From a bacterium (lineage in GTDB: Bacteria; Vulcanimicrobiota; Xenobia; Xenobiales; Xenobiaceae), in contig JALHDH010000075.1 of NCBI GenBank assembly GCA_022839105.1, positions 1 to 20,001 on the forward strand: a stretch of 20,001 nucleotides of DNA, read 5' to 3'. A program made the translations under genes and the position numbers. Of this stretch, positions 1 to 8,774 are shown piece by piece (the first letter of the stretch is position 1; each line of letters starts with the position of its first letter). The notes under the pieces were generated by a model. That model saw nothing but the letters and a program-made list of their open reading frames with translations, made no database searches and was not told the DNA's origin.

Positions 1-1008
1 AAGTCGACCATGCTCAAGCTGCTGGCCGGCATCATGCCGGTCACCCGCGGCCAAATCGACCGCCAGGGCCGCCTGGCCTGCCTGATCGAGGTCGGAGCGG
101 GCTTCCACCCCGAGCTGACGGGGCGTGAGAACGCCTTCCTCAACGGGGTGATCCTGGGCATGACCCGGCGCGAGGTGCAGGCCCGATTGGATTCCATCGT
201 GGCCTTCGCCGAACTCGAGCGCTTCATGGACGTGCCGGTCAAGCGCTATTCGTCCGGCATGTACATGCGGCTGGGGTTCTCGGTGGCGGTGCACGCCCAA
301 CCCGAGGTCCTGCTGGTGGACGAGGTCCTGGCCGTGGGGGATCAGGCCTTCCAGCACCGTTGCATCGAGACCATCGGGAGGCTGCGCCGCGAGGGGACGG
401 CGGTGGTCCTGGTCTCGCACAGCTTCTTCACGGTCCTGGGCACCTGCTCGCGGGCCATGTGGCTGGACCATGGTCGAATCCGCTCGGTGGGCCCCGCCGA
501 GGACGTGGTCAAGGAATACGAAAGGCAGGTCCAGGGCCTGGAGGTGGGCCAGGACACGCAGTTCGAGGACGGGGAGCTGGCCCGCTTCCGCCAGGTCGAG
601 CTGCGCAGCCCCCAGAGCCTGTCCGTCGGAGGAACCCTCTCGGTGGCCGTGGAGGTGGACCTGAAGGAGGCCATGCGGCCCATCCTGGGCTTCGGCCTGG
701 TCCGCAGCGACGGCACCGCCTGCGGGGCCTCCAACACGCGGATTCAGCGGGTCCTGGTCCCGGAGATTTCGGGCCGGCACCGGGTCGAACTGGAGATCCC
801 GGACCTGCGTCTGATCCCGGGGGCCTACCGGCTTCTCCTGGAGGTGACCGACGCCAACCAGGCCGTGACCCTGGCCCGATGCGGGCTTCCCTTCCAGATG
901 ATCAGCCCCATCCCGAACCTGGATCCCTCTTGTTACGGGGTCTTCCTTCCCGAGCATCGCTGGAAGGTGGACGGGAACCCGGTGGAGGAGCCGCGCGTGG
1001 GCTTCTGA
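1..1008 (+). CDS. Wzt-like polysaccharide/teichoic acid export ABC ATPase, 5' partial
   Basis: This is the ATP-binding subunit of an ABC-2 type polysaccharide exporter, which would power movement of an O-antigen or similar glycan across the inner membrane. The reading frame is open from base 1 and the first codons read K-S-T-M-L-K-L, which is the tail of a Walker A motif. The true start therefore lies left of the window and the ATG at 10 is internal. The ABC signature YSSGMYMRL, Walker B LLVDEVLAVGD and the H-loop VLVSHS follow in order. The last 130 or so residues form a beta-rich domain like the Wzt C-terminal glycan-binding domain (PF14524). This domain is found in exporters that recognise the finished chain end. 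The partner permease (Wzm) would be expected upstream. The family call is firm; the glycan is unknown. Confidence 0.9.
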   Translation, partial: KSTMLKLLAGIMPVTRGQIDRQGRLACLIEVGAGFHPELTGRENAFLNGVILGMTRREVQARLDSIVAFAELERFMDVPVKRYSSGMYMRLGFSVAVHAQPEVLLVDEVLAVGDQAFQHRCIETIGRLRREGTAVVLVSHSFFTVLGTCSRAMWLDHGRIRSVGPAEDVVKEYERQVQGLEVGQDTQFEDGELARFRQVELRSPQSLSVGGTLSVAVEVDLKEAMRPILGFGLVRSDGTACGASNTRIQRVLVPEISGRHRVELEIPDLRLIPGAYRLLLEVTDANQAVTLARCGLPFQMISPIPNLDPSCYGVFLPEHRWKVDGNPVEEPRVGF

Positions 1009-1086
1009 GCCTGCCCGGCGGGGAGGCCCCCCGGCCGTCGCGGAGAATCCGGGTTCGGTGAACACGCAAAGGTTTGCCTGGCTCCT

Positions 1087-2949
1087 GTGTTCCTTCGTCC
1101 CGTCGGACCCCAAGCGGGTCGGCACGGGGCTCTTGTCGAGGCCCTGGACGGGTTGAGGACAACCCGACCCACCCTGCTCCCGCTCCGCGCGGGCCTGCTT
1201 CGGGTGGCGGGCCTGGCCTGGCTGGTCGGTTTCCTGGTGCTGCTGGTCGCGTGTACTTCCCGCCCACCTCCTCTGGGCGTCTTCTACGGGGCCGGCGAGT
1301 GGGATATCCCTCCGGCCTATCACGGCAACCCCTGGGCCCCAGGTGGGGTCGGGGCGGCGGCTCCCTACGTCTATGAGCCCCTCTTCGTCTACCTGGCCAG
1401 CACCGGGCAGTATCTGCCCCGCCTGGGCACCTCCTTCACCGAGAGCCCCGACGGGCGCGAACTGAGGGTGGAGCTGCGCCCCGGCTCCGCCTGGCATGAC
1501 GGGAAGCCGCTGAGCAGTCGCGACGTGCAGTGCACCTTCTACCTGGGGGCCCTGAGGGGCCTGCCGGTGTGGGCCTACCTGGACTCGGTCGAGTGTCCCG
1601 ATCCGGCCACAGTGCTCTTCCGCTTCCGCAAGCCCTCGCCGCTGGGCCGGGTAGACGCCCTGACCGAGCCGATCACCTCCCCGGTCCACCTCTTCGGGCA
1701 GCATCTGCCCGCAGTCCTGGAACTGGGAGGGACCCGGGTGGCCGGGGGAGGCGGCGACGCCCAGCCGCCGGACCCCGAACTTGCAGCCCGGCTCCGGGCC
1801 GTCCGGGAGGTCCTCTTCCGCTTCCAGCCCGCCCGCCCCGTGGGCACCGGGCCCTACCGGATCGGCCGGGTCGCCTCCGCCGAGATGTCGCTGGAGGCCT
1901 TCCTCGAGCATCCCGAGATCGGGCGTCTGGCCGTGCGCCGCGTCCGTCTCCTGCGCTGGGGAAGCAACGAGGTGATCTGGTCCTATCTCCTGGCTGGGCA
2001 GGTGGACGCCGCGGCTCCCGCCTGTCCTCCCGATGTGGCCCGCGAGATCCTGCGCCGGAGGCCCACGGTCAGGATGCTCACCCCGCCGGATCTGGCCGAT
2101 CTGGGGGTCCTGCTGAACACCCGACGCCCTCCCTTTGAAGACGTCCGCGTCCGCCAGGCCTTGGCCCGGGCACTGGATCGGGATCTGGTGCGTCGGGTCG
2201 CCTCCCCGTTCTCGGAAACCTTCGGGGGATTCCAGGTGGGGATGGGGCAGCAGACCGCCCGGAACTGGTTGCCTCCCGAGACCCTGGCTTCCCTGGATCC
2301 CTATGAGCTCGATCCGGATCGGGCGGTGCGGGAGTTGGAGGATCTCGGTCTGCGCCGGGATCCCCGGGGTCGCTGGTTCGGGCCGGAAGGCCCCGTCCGC
2401 CTGGAACTGCTGGCCCCCGAGGGCCAGTCGGACCTCGTGCTGCTGGCCGAGACCGTGGCCGCCCAGTTGGAGACCTTCGGGATGGAAACCGAGATTCGGG
2501 TCTTGAAGCGGGACCTCTACTCGGCCCGCCTGGCAGACGGCGATTTCGACCTGGCCGCCAGCTTCGGGGGGCAACTCGGGCGCTACGGGGATCCCACCCT
2601 GGCCATGGAGCGCTTCTTCATGCCGGGCGGGCAGTTGCAGAGGGCCTCCGGACTTCCGACGACCCTGCAAGGTTTGGATGTCGGGGCTCTCTCCTCCGGT
2701 CTGCGCCTGGTTCGCGATCCGCTGGCCAAGAAGGAGACCCTGGGTCGACTGGCCCGGCTGGCCCATCAGGAACTTCCCTTCCTGGCCTGTTTCGAGAAGA
2801 GGCTGACCCTCTTCCTGAACGATGGGGCCCGGGTTCGGGGCTGGCCCGCAGAGGAAGACCCCTGGTGGACCGCCCTGCCGGCGGGCGCGGAGACCGTGTA
2901 CGCGACCATGCTGGCCACGGGCCGGGTGCTTCCCGTGGAGGCCCGCTGA
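1087..2949 (+). CDS. Peptide/nickel-type ABC transporter substrate-binding lipoprotein (SBP family 5)
   Basis: This is the extracytoplasmic solute-binding component of a DppA/OppA-type peptide importer. A hydrophobic signal segment runs up to the lipobox L-V-A-C (Cys 56 counted from the GTG at 1087), so the mature protein should be lipid-anchored. The body carries family-5 landmarks: YEPLFVY near the mature N-terminus, then SAWHDGKPLSSRDV, and later FEDVRVRQALARALDRD, the usual VRQAL..A.D motif. The start is uncertain. GTG 1087 has no convincing ribosome-binding site and gives an over-long n-region. An in-frame TTG at 1153, 11 bp after GAGG, would place the lipid Cys at residue 34 and looks more natural. 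The stop TGA at 2947-2949 overlaps the next ATG, so it heads a five-gene transport operon. Peptide specificity is inferred from the family. Confidence 0.88.
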   Translation: MFLRPVGPQAGRHGALVEALDGLRTTRPTLLPLRAGLLRVAGLAWLVGFLVLLVACTSRPPPLGVFYGAGEWDIPPAYHGNPWAPGGVGAAAPYVYEPLFVYLASTGQYLPRLGTSFTESPDGRELRVELRPGSAWHDGKPLSSRDVQCTFYLGALRGLPVWAYLDSVECPDPATVLFRFRKPSPLGRVDALTEPITSPVHLFGQHLPAVLELGGTRVAGGGGDAQPPDPELAARLRAVREVLFRFQPARPVGTGPYRIGRVASAEMSLEAFLEHPEIGRLAVRRVRLLRWGSNEVIWSYLLAGQVDAAAPACPPDVAREILRRRPTVRMLTPPDLADLGVLLNTRRPPFEDVRVRQALARALDRDLVRRVASPFSETFGGFQVGMGQQTARNWLPPETLASLDPYELDPDRAVRELEDLGLRRDPRGRWFGPEGPVRLELLAPEGQSDLVLLAETVAAQLETFGMETEIRVLKRDLYSARLADGDFDLAASFGGQLGRYGDPTLAMERFFMPGGQLQRASGLPTTLQGLDVGALSSGLRLVRDPLAKKETLGRLARLAHQELPFLACFEKRLTLFLNDGARVRGWPAEEDPWWTALPAGAETVYATMLATGRVLPVEAR

Positions 2950-3923
2950 TGGGGCGCCGCCTTCTGACCTCGCTGGCCACCATCGCCGTGGCCATGACCC
3001 TGACCTTCGTCCTGATCCGCCAGATGCCCGGAGACATCGTGCATCAGTGGGCCGTCCAACTGCAGATGCAGCAGGGGATCTCGTACGAGCAGGCCCGCCT
3101 GCAGGCCGCGGCCATGATCAACTACAACCCGGATATCGGGATTCTCGAGCAGTACCTCTCCTATCTGGGAGGTCTCCTGACCGGCAACCTGGGGCACTCT
3201 TTGACCTATCGGATCCCGGTGAGCCTGATTCTGGTCCAGGCTCTTCCCTGGACGCTCCTGGTGACCACCCTGGCGACCTTCTTCAGCTTCCTGGTCGGCG
3301 GTGGCCTGGGTCTGGTGGGAGCCCTGCGCCGGCAGAGCCTGCTGGACCCCCTGCTGACCCTGTAAGCCACTCTCTCGCAGGCCCTGCCACCCTTCCTGAT
3401 CGGCCTGCTTCTTCTGGTGGTCTTCGGCATCGGCCTGGAGTGGTTGCCCATGCGAGGCAACTACACCCCGGACGTCGAGCCTGGCTGGAACCCGGCCTTC
3501 CTGCTGGACGTGGCCCTGCATGCCGTCATGCCGGTGATGGCCTTCGCCCTTCCGGCCATGGGCGACTGGGCCCTCGCCATGAAGGCCTCGGCCACCAGCG
3601 TGCTGGGCGAGGACTACCTGCACGTGGCCCGGGCCCGGGGCCTGAAGCCCGTCCGAATCCTGGTGCGCTACCTGGGGCGCAACTCCCTGATGCCCCTGGT
3701 GCCTGCCCTGGCCACGGCGCTCGGCTCGGCCCTGGGGGGGTCGATGCTGGTGGAGGCGATCTTCGGCTACCCCGGTCTGGGCTTCTTCCTGACCCAGGCC
3801 ATCGACCGGAGGGATTATCCCCTGATGCAGGGGATCTTCCTGATCAGCACGGTGGGGGTGGTGCTCTTCAACCTGGTCGGGGAAGCCGTGCTCCACCGCC
3901 TGGACCCGAGGTTGCGCAGATGA
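2949..3923 (+). pseudogene. dppB: DppB-type peptide ABC transporter permease interrupted by an in-frame TAA
   Basis: This is the first inner-membrane permease of the peptide importer. The ATG at 2949 overlaps the stop of the binding protein (TGATG). The frame opens with MGRRLLTSLATIAVAMTL, a typical N-terminal membrane segment followed by FVLIRQMPGDI. It continues to a TAA at 3363-3365. Beyond the stop the same frame resumes at once as ATLSQALPPFLIGLLLLVVF and runs to TGA at 3921-3923. The second half includes the EAA-type loop EDYLHVARARGLKPVRIL and the family C-terminus LDPRLRR. Without the stop it would be 324 residues, the normal length for DppB. Nothing is missing on either side, so a single-base nonsense change, a sequencing error or recoding all fit. 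The neighbouring genes are intact. If the stop is real, the importer should lack a functional permease unless read-through occurs. Confidence 0.85.
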
Positions 3924-4765
3924 ACGCCTGGCGGACCCTGGCGCGGAATCGTCGAGCCCTGCTGGGGCTTATGGGCCTGGCCTTCTTCCTCTTGATGGCC
4001 TTGCTTGGTCCCGAACTGCTTCCCCTGGACCGGATGCCGGACCCCGACCGGCGCTTCGAACCCCCCAGCCTGGCGCATCTCCTGGGGACCGACTACGCCG
4101 GGCGGGATACCCTGGCCCAACTGGTCCACGGGTCGCGGGACATCATCCAGATCAGCTTCTTCACCGGCTTCTTCGCCGTCGTGCTGGCCCTGACCGTGGG
4201 TTTGACGGCGGGATTGATGGGCGGGTGGATCGACGAGATCCTCACCGCCCTGATCGACGTCTTCCTGACGGTTCCCCAGTTCCCCGTGATGGCCATCCTG
4301 GCCGCCCTGGTGCGGGTTGGAGATCCGGTCACCTTCGGGCTGGTCCTGGCGCTCTGGGCCTGGCCCGGCCTGGCCCGCTCGCTGCGCTCGCAGGTCCGGG
4401 CCCTGCGGGAGCGCGAGTTCATCGAGGCCGCCCGGGTGATGGCCCTCTCGCCGGTGTGGATCCTGACCCGTGAACTGCTCCCCAACCTGGTCCCCCTGAT
4501 CAGCGTCGACTTCATCCGCGTGGCTCGCGACGCCATCACCATCAGCGTCGGCATCATGCTGCTGGGCCTGGTTCCCTTGAAGGTCGAGAACTGGGGCATG
4601 ATGCTGAACATGGCCACCTTCCAGTCGGGAGCCCTGTACGTCCCGCGGGCCTGGGCCTACCTGCTCTCTCCGCTGGTGGCCATCGTGGCCTTCCAGTTCT
4701 GCCTGATCCAACTGGCCTCGGGGATCGAGGAGATGGTCGATCCCCGGCTGAGGAGGAGGACATGA
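3920..4765 (+). CDS. dppC: DppC-type peptide ABC transporter permease
   Basis: This is the second inner-membrane permease of the importer, 281 residues. The ATG at 3920 overlaps the stop of the first permease (ATGA), which decides the start over a longer open frame that begins inside the binding-protein gene. The order of elements is typical of DppC/OppC: a short cytoplasmic N-terminus NAWRTLARNRRALLG, a first membrane helix, the periplasmic HLLGTDYAGRDTLAQLVHGS motif, further helices, and the EAA coupling loop REFIEAARVMALSPVWIL. The C-terminus EEMVDPRLRRR is typical of this family. It would pair with the DppB-type protein and contact the two ATPases encoded next. Its stop overlaps the start of the following ATPase gene. 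Confidence 0.92.
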   Translation: MNAWRTLARNRRALLGLMGLAFFLLMALLGPELLPLDRMPDPDRRFEPPSLAHLLGTDYAGRDTLAQLVHGSRDIIQISFFTGFFAVVLALTVGLTAGLMGGWIDEILTALIDVFLTVPQFPVMAILAALVRVGDPVTFGLVLALWAWPGLARSLRSQVRALREREFIEAARVMALSPVWILTRELLPNLVPLISVDFIRVARDAITISVGIMLLGLVPLKVENWGMMLNMATFQSGALYVPRAWAYLLSPLVAIVAFQFCLIQLASGIEEMVDPRLRRRT

Positions 4766-5715
4766 GCCGGCTGGTCTTCGAGGACCTGGTCCTGGAATAC
4801 GAGGTCGATGAGGGCGCGGTCCGCAGCGTGGACGGGGTCAGCATGGAACTGCCCGAGGGGAAGGTCACGGCCCTGATCGGCGAGTCGGGAAGCGGCAAGA
4901 CCACCCTCTCCAACGCCGTGCTCCGCCTATTGGCGCCCAATGCCCGGGTCCGCCGGGGGCGGATCCTCTTCGACGGAGTCGATGTCCTGGGCCTGGGCCC
5001 CGAGGAGGTTCGTCGCTTCCGCTGGCATCGGGCCTCGCTGGTCTTCCAGGCGGCCCAGAGCGCCTTCAACCCGACGCTGACCCTGGGCGAGCAGTTGCGT
5101 GACGCCGTGGCCGACCACGGCCAGGACCCTCAGCGCCCGCCCTTCCCCGAGCGGATTCAGGAACTCCTCGCGATGGTGCGCCTGGATCCCGCCCGGGTCC
5201 TTCCGGCCTGGCCTCATCAGCTCAGCGGCGGGATGCGCCAGCGGGTGGCCATCGCCATGGCCCTGGTCCTGCATCCCCAACTCCTGATCCTCGACGAGCC
5301 CACCACCGCCCTGGACCTGATCACCCAGTCCTATGTGCAGGACATCCTCCAACAGGTGCATCTCAAGACGGGGGTCACCATGCTCTTCATCACGCATGAC
5401 CTGGCCGCGGTGGCCCGTCTGGCGGATTTCGTGGGGGTCATGTACGGGGGAAGGCTGGTGGAGTTCGCCCCCGCCGAATCGGTCCTGCGCCACCCTCGCC
5501 ACCCCTATTCCCGGGCCCTGCTCGCCAGCGTCCCGCGGGTGGACGGAAAGGGGGGCACGCGGGCCCGGGGCGCCCTGAGGGCTCCCGACCTGTTGAATCC
5601 CTCGCCGGGGTGCAACTTCGCGCCGGGTTGTCCCCGGGTCATGAAGCGATGCGAGCAGGAGCGCCCGGCCCTGGAGGATGGGGTGGCCTGCTTTCGGCCG
5701 GAAGGGGAGCCATGA
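4762..5715 (+). CDS. dppD: Peptide ABC transporter ATP-binding protein, DppD/OppD type
   Basis: This is one of the two cytoplasmic ATPases that drive the peptide importer, 317 residues. Motifs in order are Walker A GESGSGKTT, a Q-loop VFQAAQSAFNPTLT, signature LSGGMRQRVAIAMAL, Walker B LLILDEPTTALD and the switch His in FITHD. The C-terminal oligopeptide-transporter extension has the family's cysteine pattern (CNFAPGC, then RC and AC), which in some DppD proteins binds an iron-sulfur cluster. The ATG at 4762 overlaps the stop of the permease gene, with AGGAGGA just upstream as ribosome-binding site. Its own stop overlaps the start of the second ATPase, indicating translational coupling through the operon. 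Confidence 0.95.
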   Translation: MSRLVFEDLVLEYEVDEGAVRSVDGVSMELPEGKVTALIGESGSGKTTLSNAVLRLLAPNARVRRGRILFDGVDVLGLGPEEVRRFRWHRASLVFQAAQSAFNPTLTLGEQLRDAVADHGQDPQRPPFPERIQELLAMVRLDPARVLPAWPHQLSGGMRQRVAIAMALVLHPQLLILDEPTTALDLITQSYVQDILQQVHLKTGVTMLFITHDLAAVARLADFVGVMYGGRLVEFAPAESVLRHPRHPYSRALLASVPRVDGKGGTRARGALRAPDLLNPSPGCNFAPGCPRVMKRCEQERPALEDGVACFRPEGEP

Positions 5716-6677
5716 TTCCGGTCTTGAGCCTGCGGGACGTCCACGTCGAGTTCCCCGTCTCCGGGGGGCGGTTCTTGAGAGCCGTCCAGGGGGTGGATCT
5801 GGAGATCCCCGAAGGGGGCATCGTGACCCTGGTCGGAGAGAGCGGTTGCGGCAAGAGCACCCTGGGCAAGGTCCTGCTTGGAGTCCTGCCTCCCACCCGG
5901 GGAACCGTCTGTTTCGAGGAGTCCCGGCTTTGGGGGCGGGGATTCCGTTGGACCCGCGAGTTGAGGTTGCGGGTGCAGGTGGTTCACCAGGATTCCTATG
6001 CCAGCCTGAATCCCGTGCACCGGGTGGACACCATCCTGGGGGGGCCTTTGCGGGCCCACGGCCTGGTTCGGGGAGTCCAGGAGACCCGCAGGGCGGTCCG
6101 GGAACTCTTGGAACGGGTCGGGCTCACCCCGGCGGACTACTTTGCGGCCAAGCACCCTTTCCAGCTCAGTGGCGGTCAGCGCCAGCGGGTCGCCCTGGCC
6201 CGGGCCCTGATGCTGCGCCCCCGGTTGATCCTGGCCGACGAGCCGGTTTCGGGGGTCGACGCCTCGGTCCGGTTGTCCATCCTGGAACTGATGAAGGAGC
6301 TGAACCGCCAGGAGGGGATCGCTTTCGCCTACATCACCCACGATCTGGCCACCGCCCGCTTCTTCGGTGCCGGACACCCCATGGGGGTCATGTACCTGGG
6401 GCGCCTGGTCGAATGGGGAGAGGTGGGCTCGCTGCTGGACAACCCGCGCCATCCCTACCTCAAAGCCCTGCTGGCCGCGTTGCCGCCCCCAGACCCCCTG
6501 CTGGCGCGTGAGATGGGACCTCTGCCGCTCAAGAGCCTGGATCTTCCCGACCCGACCGCTCCCCCGGCCGGCTGTCCCTTCAATCCTCGTTGCCTTCAGG
6601 CGGAGGCCCGATGCGAATCAGGGCCGCCTCCATCCCTGTTGGAGGGGGTGGCCTGCCATCTGGCACGGGCTCGCTGA
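5712..6677 (+). CDS. dppF: Peptide ABC transporter ATP-binding protein, DppF/OppF type
   Basis: This is the second ATPase of the importer, 321 residues from the ATG at 5712. That ATG overlaps the preceding stop (ATGA) and has GGGGAG just upstream; an earlier in-frame start would lie inside the previous gene. Motifs in order are Walker A GESGCGKSTL, Q-loop VHQDSYASLNPV, signature LSGGQRQRVALARAL, Walker B LILADEPVSGVD and switch His YITHD. The C-terminal oligopeptide extension again carries the Cys pattern CPFNPRC, RC and AC. It would form a heterodimer with the DppD-type protein. It is the last gene of the operon; the next gene begins 81 bp later. The substrate cannot be told from the ATPase. 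Confidence 0.95.
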   Translation: MIPVLSLRDVHVEFPVSGGRFLRAVQGVDLEIPEGGIVTLVGESGCGKSTLGKVLLGVLPPTRGTVCFEESRLWGRGFRWTRELRLRVQVVHQDSYASLNPVHRVDTILGGPLRAHGLVRGVQETRRAVRELLERVGLTPADYFAAKHPFQLSGGQRQRVALARALMLRPRLILADEPVSGVDASVRLSILELMKELNRQEGIAFAYITHDLATARFFGAGHPMGVMYLGRLVEWGEVGSLLDNPRHPYLKALLAALPPPDPLLAREMGPLPLKSLDLPDPTAPPAGCPFNPRCLQAEARCESGPPPSLLEGVACHLARAR

Positions 6678-6758
6678 TCTTGTGGGTGTCCCGACCACCG
6701 ACGCGCTCTTCCTCGCGGCTATTCCTTCTGCTATCCTGACCGGGATCGGAGGTGCCCG

Positions 6759-7292
6759 ATGAGCGGACCGGACTCGGCGGAGCGTCAGGCCCTGGCGGAA
6801 CTGGGGCTGGGGGAGGATTCAGGCGGGAGTTCCTTGTTCCGGGCGCGCTCGCCCCTCTCGCGTCGGGAGACCCCCCTGGCCCGCCCGGTGGACGCCGAGG
6901 CGAAGCTTCAGCCCTTCTCGTGGGGCTGGACCCTGGCCAGCATCGTGGTCTTCGCCGTCTTCCAGTTGGGGTTCGGCTGGGCTGCCGGCAAGTGGCTCTT
7001 CACCGGGCCCTACCTGACCGAGAACATGCGCTTCTTCGTGGAGGGCGCGATCAACCTGCTGAGCTACTTCCTCAGCGGCCTTTTGATCGGGGTCGTCTCG
7101 CCCCGGGTCCGCCTGCTCGAGCCTGCCCTGGGGGCCGCGATCGTGGTGGTGGCCACCCTGTCGGTGGGGCTCTTCACGCCCAATCGCCTGCTGGCCATGG
7201 GACCATTGAAGCTGGCCTTCGGCGGCGCCCTGGCCTTTGGACTGGCCTTGTGGGGAGCCACCCTGGGAGAGCGCTTCACCCGGCAGATCTAG
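6759..7292 (+). CDS. Hypothetical multi-pass membrane protein
   Basis: This 177-residue protein has a charged 50-residue N-terminus followed by about four hydrophobic segments. The first is around WTLASIVVFAVFQLGFGWAA, the second around AINLLSYFLSGLLIGVVS, and the last two sit in the C-terminal third (AAIVVVATLSVGLF and LAFGGALAFGLALWGATLG). No enzymatic motif was recognised. The ATG at 6759 is preceded by GGAGGTG at a usable distance. An 81-bp gap separates it from the transporter operon, so it may have its own promoter, although only a weak -10-like TATCCT was seen in the gap. It ends in TAG. Size and topology recall small prokaryotic membrane proteins of unknown function. Confidence 0.75.
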   Translation: MSGPDSAERQALAELGLGEDSGGSSLFRARSPLSRRETPLARPVDAEAKLQPFSWGWTLASIVVFAVFQLGFGWAAGKWLFTGPYLTENMRFFVEGAINLLSYFLSGLLIGVVSPRVRLLEPALGAAIVVVATLSVGLFTPNRLLAMGPLKLAFGGALAFGLALWGATLGERFTRQI

Positions 7293-7358
7293 GTCGGATG
7301 CGGATTCGAGGCGTTTTTTCAGGAGGTTTTCAGGAACGACGGGGAAGTTCATGGTGTC

Positions 7359-8708
7359 ATGACCATCCGTCCGTTCTCCAGCGCGCCTCTCCCGGCGCCT
7401 GCCGCGCGGCCGATGGCCCCCGAGGCCAAAGCCCCGCTTCAGGAGCTCGATCCCCGGATTGCAGCCATCGAGCCGCCTCCCCACCTGGTCGACCCGCCCC
7501 AGCCCGTCGGCCCCCTTCCCAGGCCTGTCCTGCTGATCGCCGGTGGCAAGTCGAAGGACGTGGGTCTCCCCGAGAGCATCCATTATCTGACATCCGGCGG
7601 GAACAACAAGTTCGCCGGGGTCTTCGGCATCGACCGCAAGGAGGAGCTTGAACGCGAGTACCGCCAGAACGGCGGGAACGTCTTCACCTTGCGCTACTCC
7701 AAGGCTTTCAACTCCTTCGACCAGAACGCCAAGGAGATCAAGCAGGCCGTCGACGAGATCCGCAGGCTGACCGGCGCGGATGAGATCGACGTGGTGGCCG
7801 AGTGCAAGGGCGCCATGGAGGCCCGGGAGTACCTGCGCGAAGGTCATGACGGGATCCGCAACCTGGTGATGTTCGTCCCCCCGAACCATGGGCTGACCCT
7901 GGGCGGAGATCTGCTCAAAGGGGTGGCCCGGCTTCTGGATCGCTTGAACCTGCCCGTCGAGAGCATCGCGGGCTATCCCATGGACAAGGAGACCCTGAAG
8001 GCCCTCGGCAGCTTCAGCACCGACTGGTCCCTGGGCCCCCTCCGGGGCAACAAGGTCCTGCATGCCCTGAACACCCCCGAGAATCGCGCTCGCGAGTCGG
8101 AGGTCCTCAACAGCCTGACGGTCATCTCGGGCAAGGGGAAGAACCTCCTGGCCAAGCAGTTGGGCCCAGGGCTTCCCACACCATTGAACCAGGGGGACCA
8201 CGCGATCCCCACCTGGAGCGCCTTCCTCTCCCACGCCGACAACTTCTTCTACGAGGGGGACCGGGCCCACCACGGGGACGTCAAGTCCCATCCCGATGCC
8301 CTGGCCAAGATGGCCGAGACCCTGCTCTCCGACGGAAACCCCGTCAAGGACGAGGCCTTCCACGAGTCGGCTCCGGGGATCGGGCAGGTCATGCGACGCG
8401 CCGCTGCGTGGACCACCAGCGCCGCGAGTCGGCTCCACGTGGGCCTGCAGGCCTTGCAGGGAGCGCTCCTGGGGCCGGCCGGGCTGGTCCTGGGGGGGCT
8501 GGGCGCCGGAGTGGCGGCCCTGGATGGCTCACGACAACTGGTCTCGGTGGTCCGGGATACGGCTCCGCAGGGGCGGGTCAAGGCCAGCATCGGCTCGCTG
8601 GGCAAGTTCGCCCAGGCGGCCGGATGCGTTGCCGCCATGGCCGGGCTGGGCCTGCCTGCCGTCGGCCTGATTGCCGGGGGCCTGCTGGCCAGCACCCTGA
8701 CGGCCTGA
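7359..8708 (+). CDS. Alpha/beta-hydrolase-like protein with Cys at the nucleophile position
   Basis: This 449-residue protein looks like a lipase-type alpha/beta hydrolase fused to a hydrophobic tail. After a Pro/Ala-rich N-terminus, a core strand PVLLIAGG leads in. The nucleophile elbow reads DVVAECKGAMEA, followed by LVMFVPPNHG, which matches the layout of lipase elbows followed by a TPHHG-like loop. The elbow residue is Cys 149 instead of Ser, and the usual first Gly is Ala. Candidate acid and base are Asp 280 in NQGDHAIPTWSA and His 304 or 305 in RAHHGDVKSHPDA. The last 85 residues are Gly/Ala/Leu-rich and could insert in or lie on a membrane. There is no export signal. The ribosome-binding site at ATG 7359 is weak. 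The substrate is unknown; thioester, ester or lactone chemistry and a non-catalytic role are all possible. Confidence 0.7.
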   Translation: MTIRPFSSAPLPAPAARPMAPEAKAPLQELDPRIAAIEPPPHLVDPPQPVGPLPRPVLLIAGGKSKDVGLPESIHYLTSGGNNKFAGVFGIDRKEELEREYRQNGGNVFTLRYSKAFNSFDQNAKEIKQAVDEIRRLTGADEIDVVAECKGAMEAREYLREGHDGIRNLVMFVPPNHGLTLGGDLLKGVARLLDRLNLPVESIAGYPMDKETLKALGSFSTDWSLGPLRGNKVLHALNTPENRARESEVLNSLTVISGKGKNLLAKQLGPGLPTPLNQGDHAIPTWSAFLSHADNFFYEGDRAHHGDVKSHPDALAKMAETLLSDGNPVKDEAFHESAPGIGQVMRRAAAWTTSAASRLHVGLQALQGALLGPAGLVLGGLGAGVAALDGSRQLVSVVRDTAPQGRVKASIGSLGKFAQAAGCVAAMAGLGLPAVGLIAGGLLASTLTA

Positions 8709-8717
8709 ACCGGACTC

Positions 8718-8748
8718 GGGCGCCCGCCCCTGGGCGGGACGGGCGCCC
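8718..8748. terminator. GC-rich hairpin between convergent genes, candidate bidirectional terminator
   Basis: A perfect 9-bp inverted repeat (GGGCGCCCG at 8718-8726 and CGGGCGCCC at 8740-8748) lies between the hydrolase gene (+) and the vWA gene (-). A 12-bp palindrome CCTGCCGGCAGG follows at 8747-8758. The placement between convergent stops favours a terminator role. There is no T-tract on either side, so it is not a textbook intrinsic terminator. Confidence 0.45.
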
Positions 8749-8774
8749 TGCCGGCAGGCAGGTGCCATGTCGAT

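Noticed and set aside
2766..4711. Long reverse-strand open frames opposite the permease genes
   Set aside because: Their translations are rich in Gln, His, Asp and Gly with no domain; the forward frames carry transporter motifs.
6819..8438. A 539-codon reverse-strand open frame
   Set aside because: It overlaps the membrane protein and hydrolase genes and shows no recognisable domain; it is explained by codon bias on the opposite strand.
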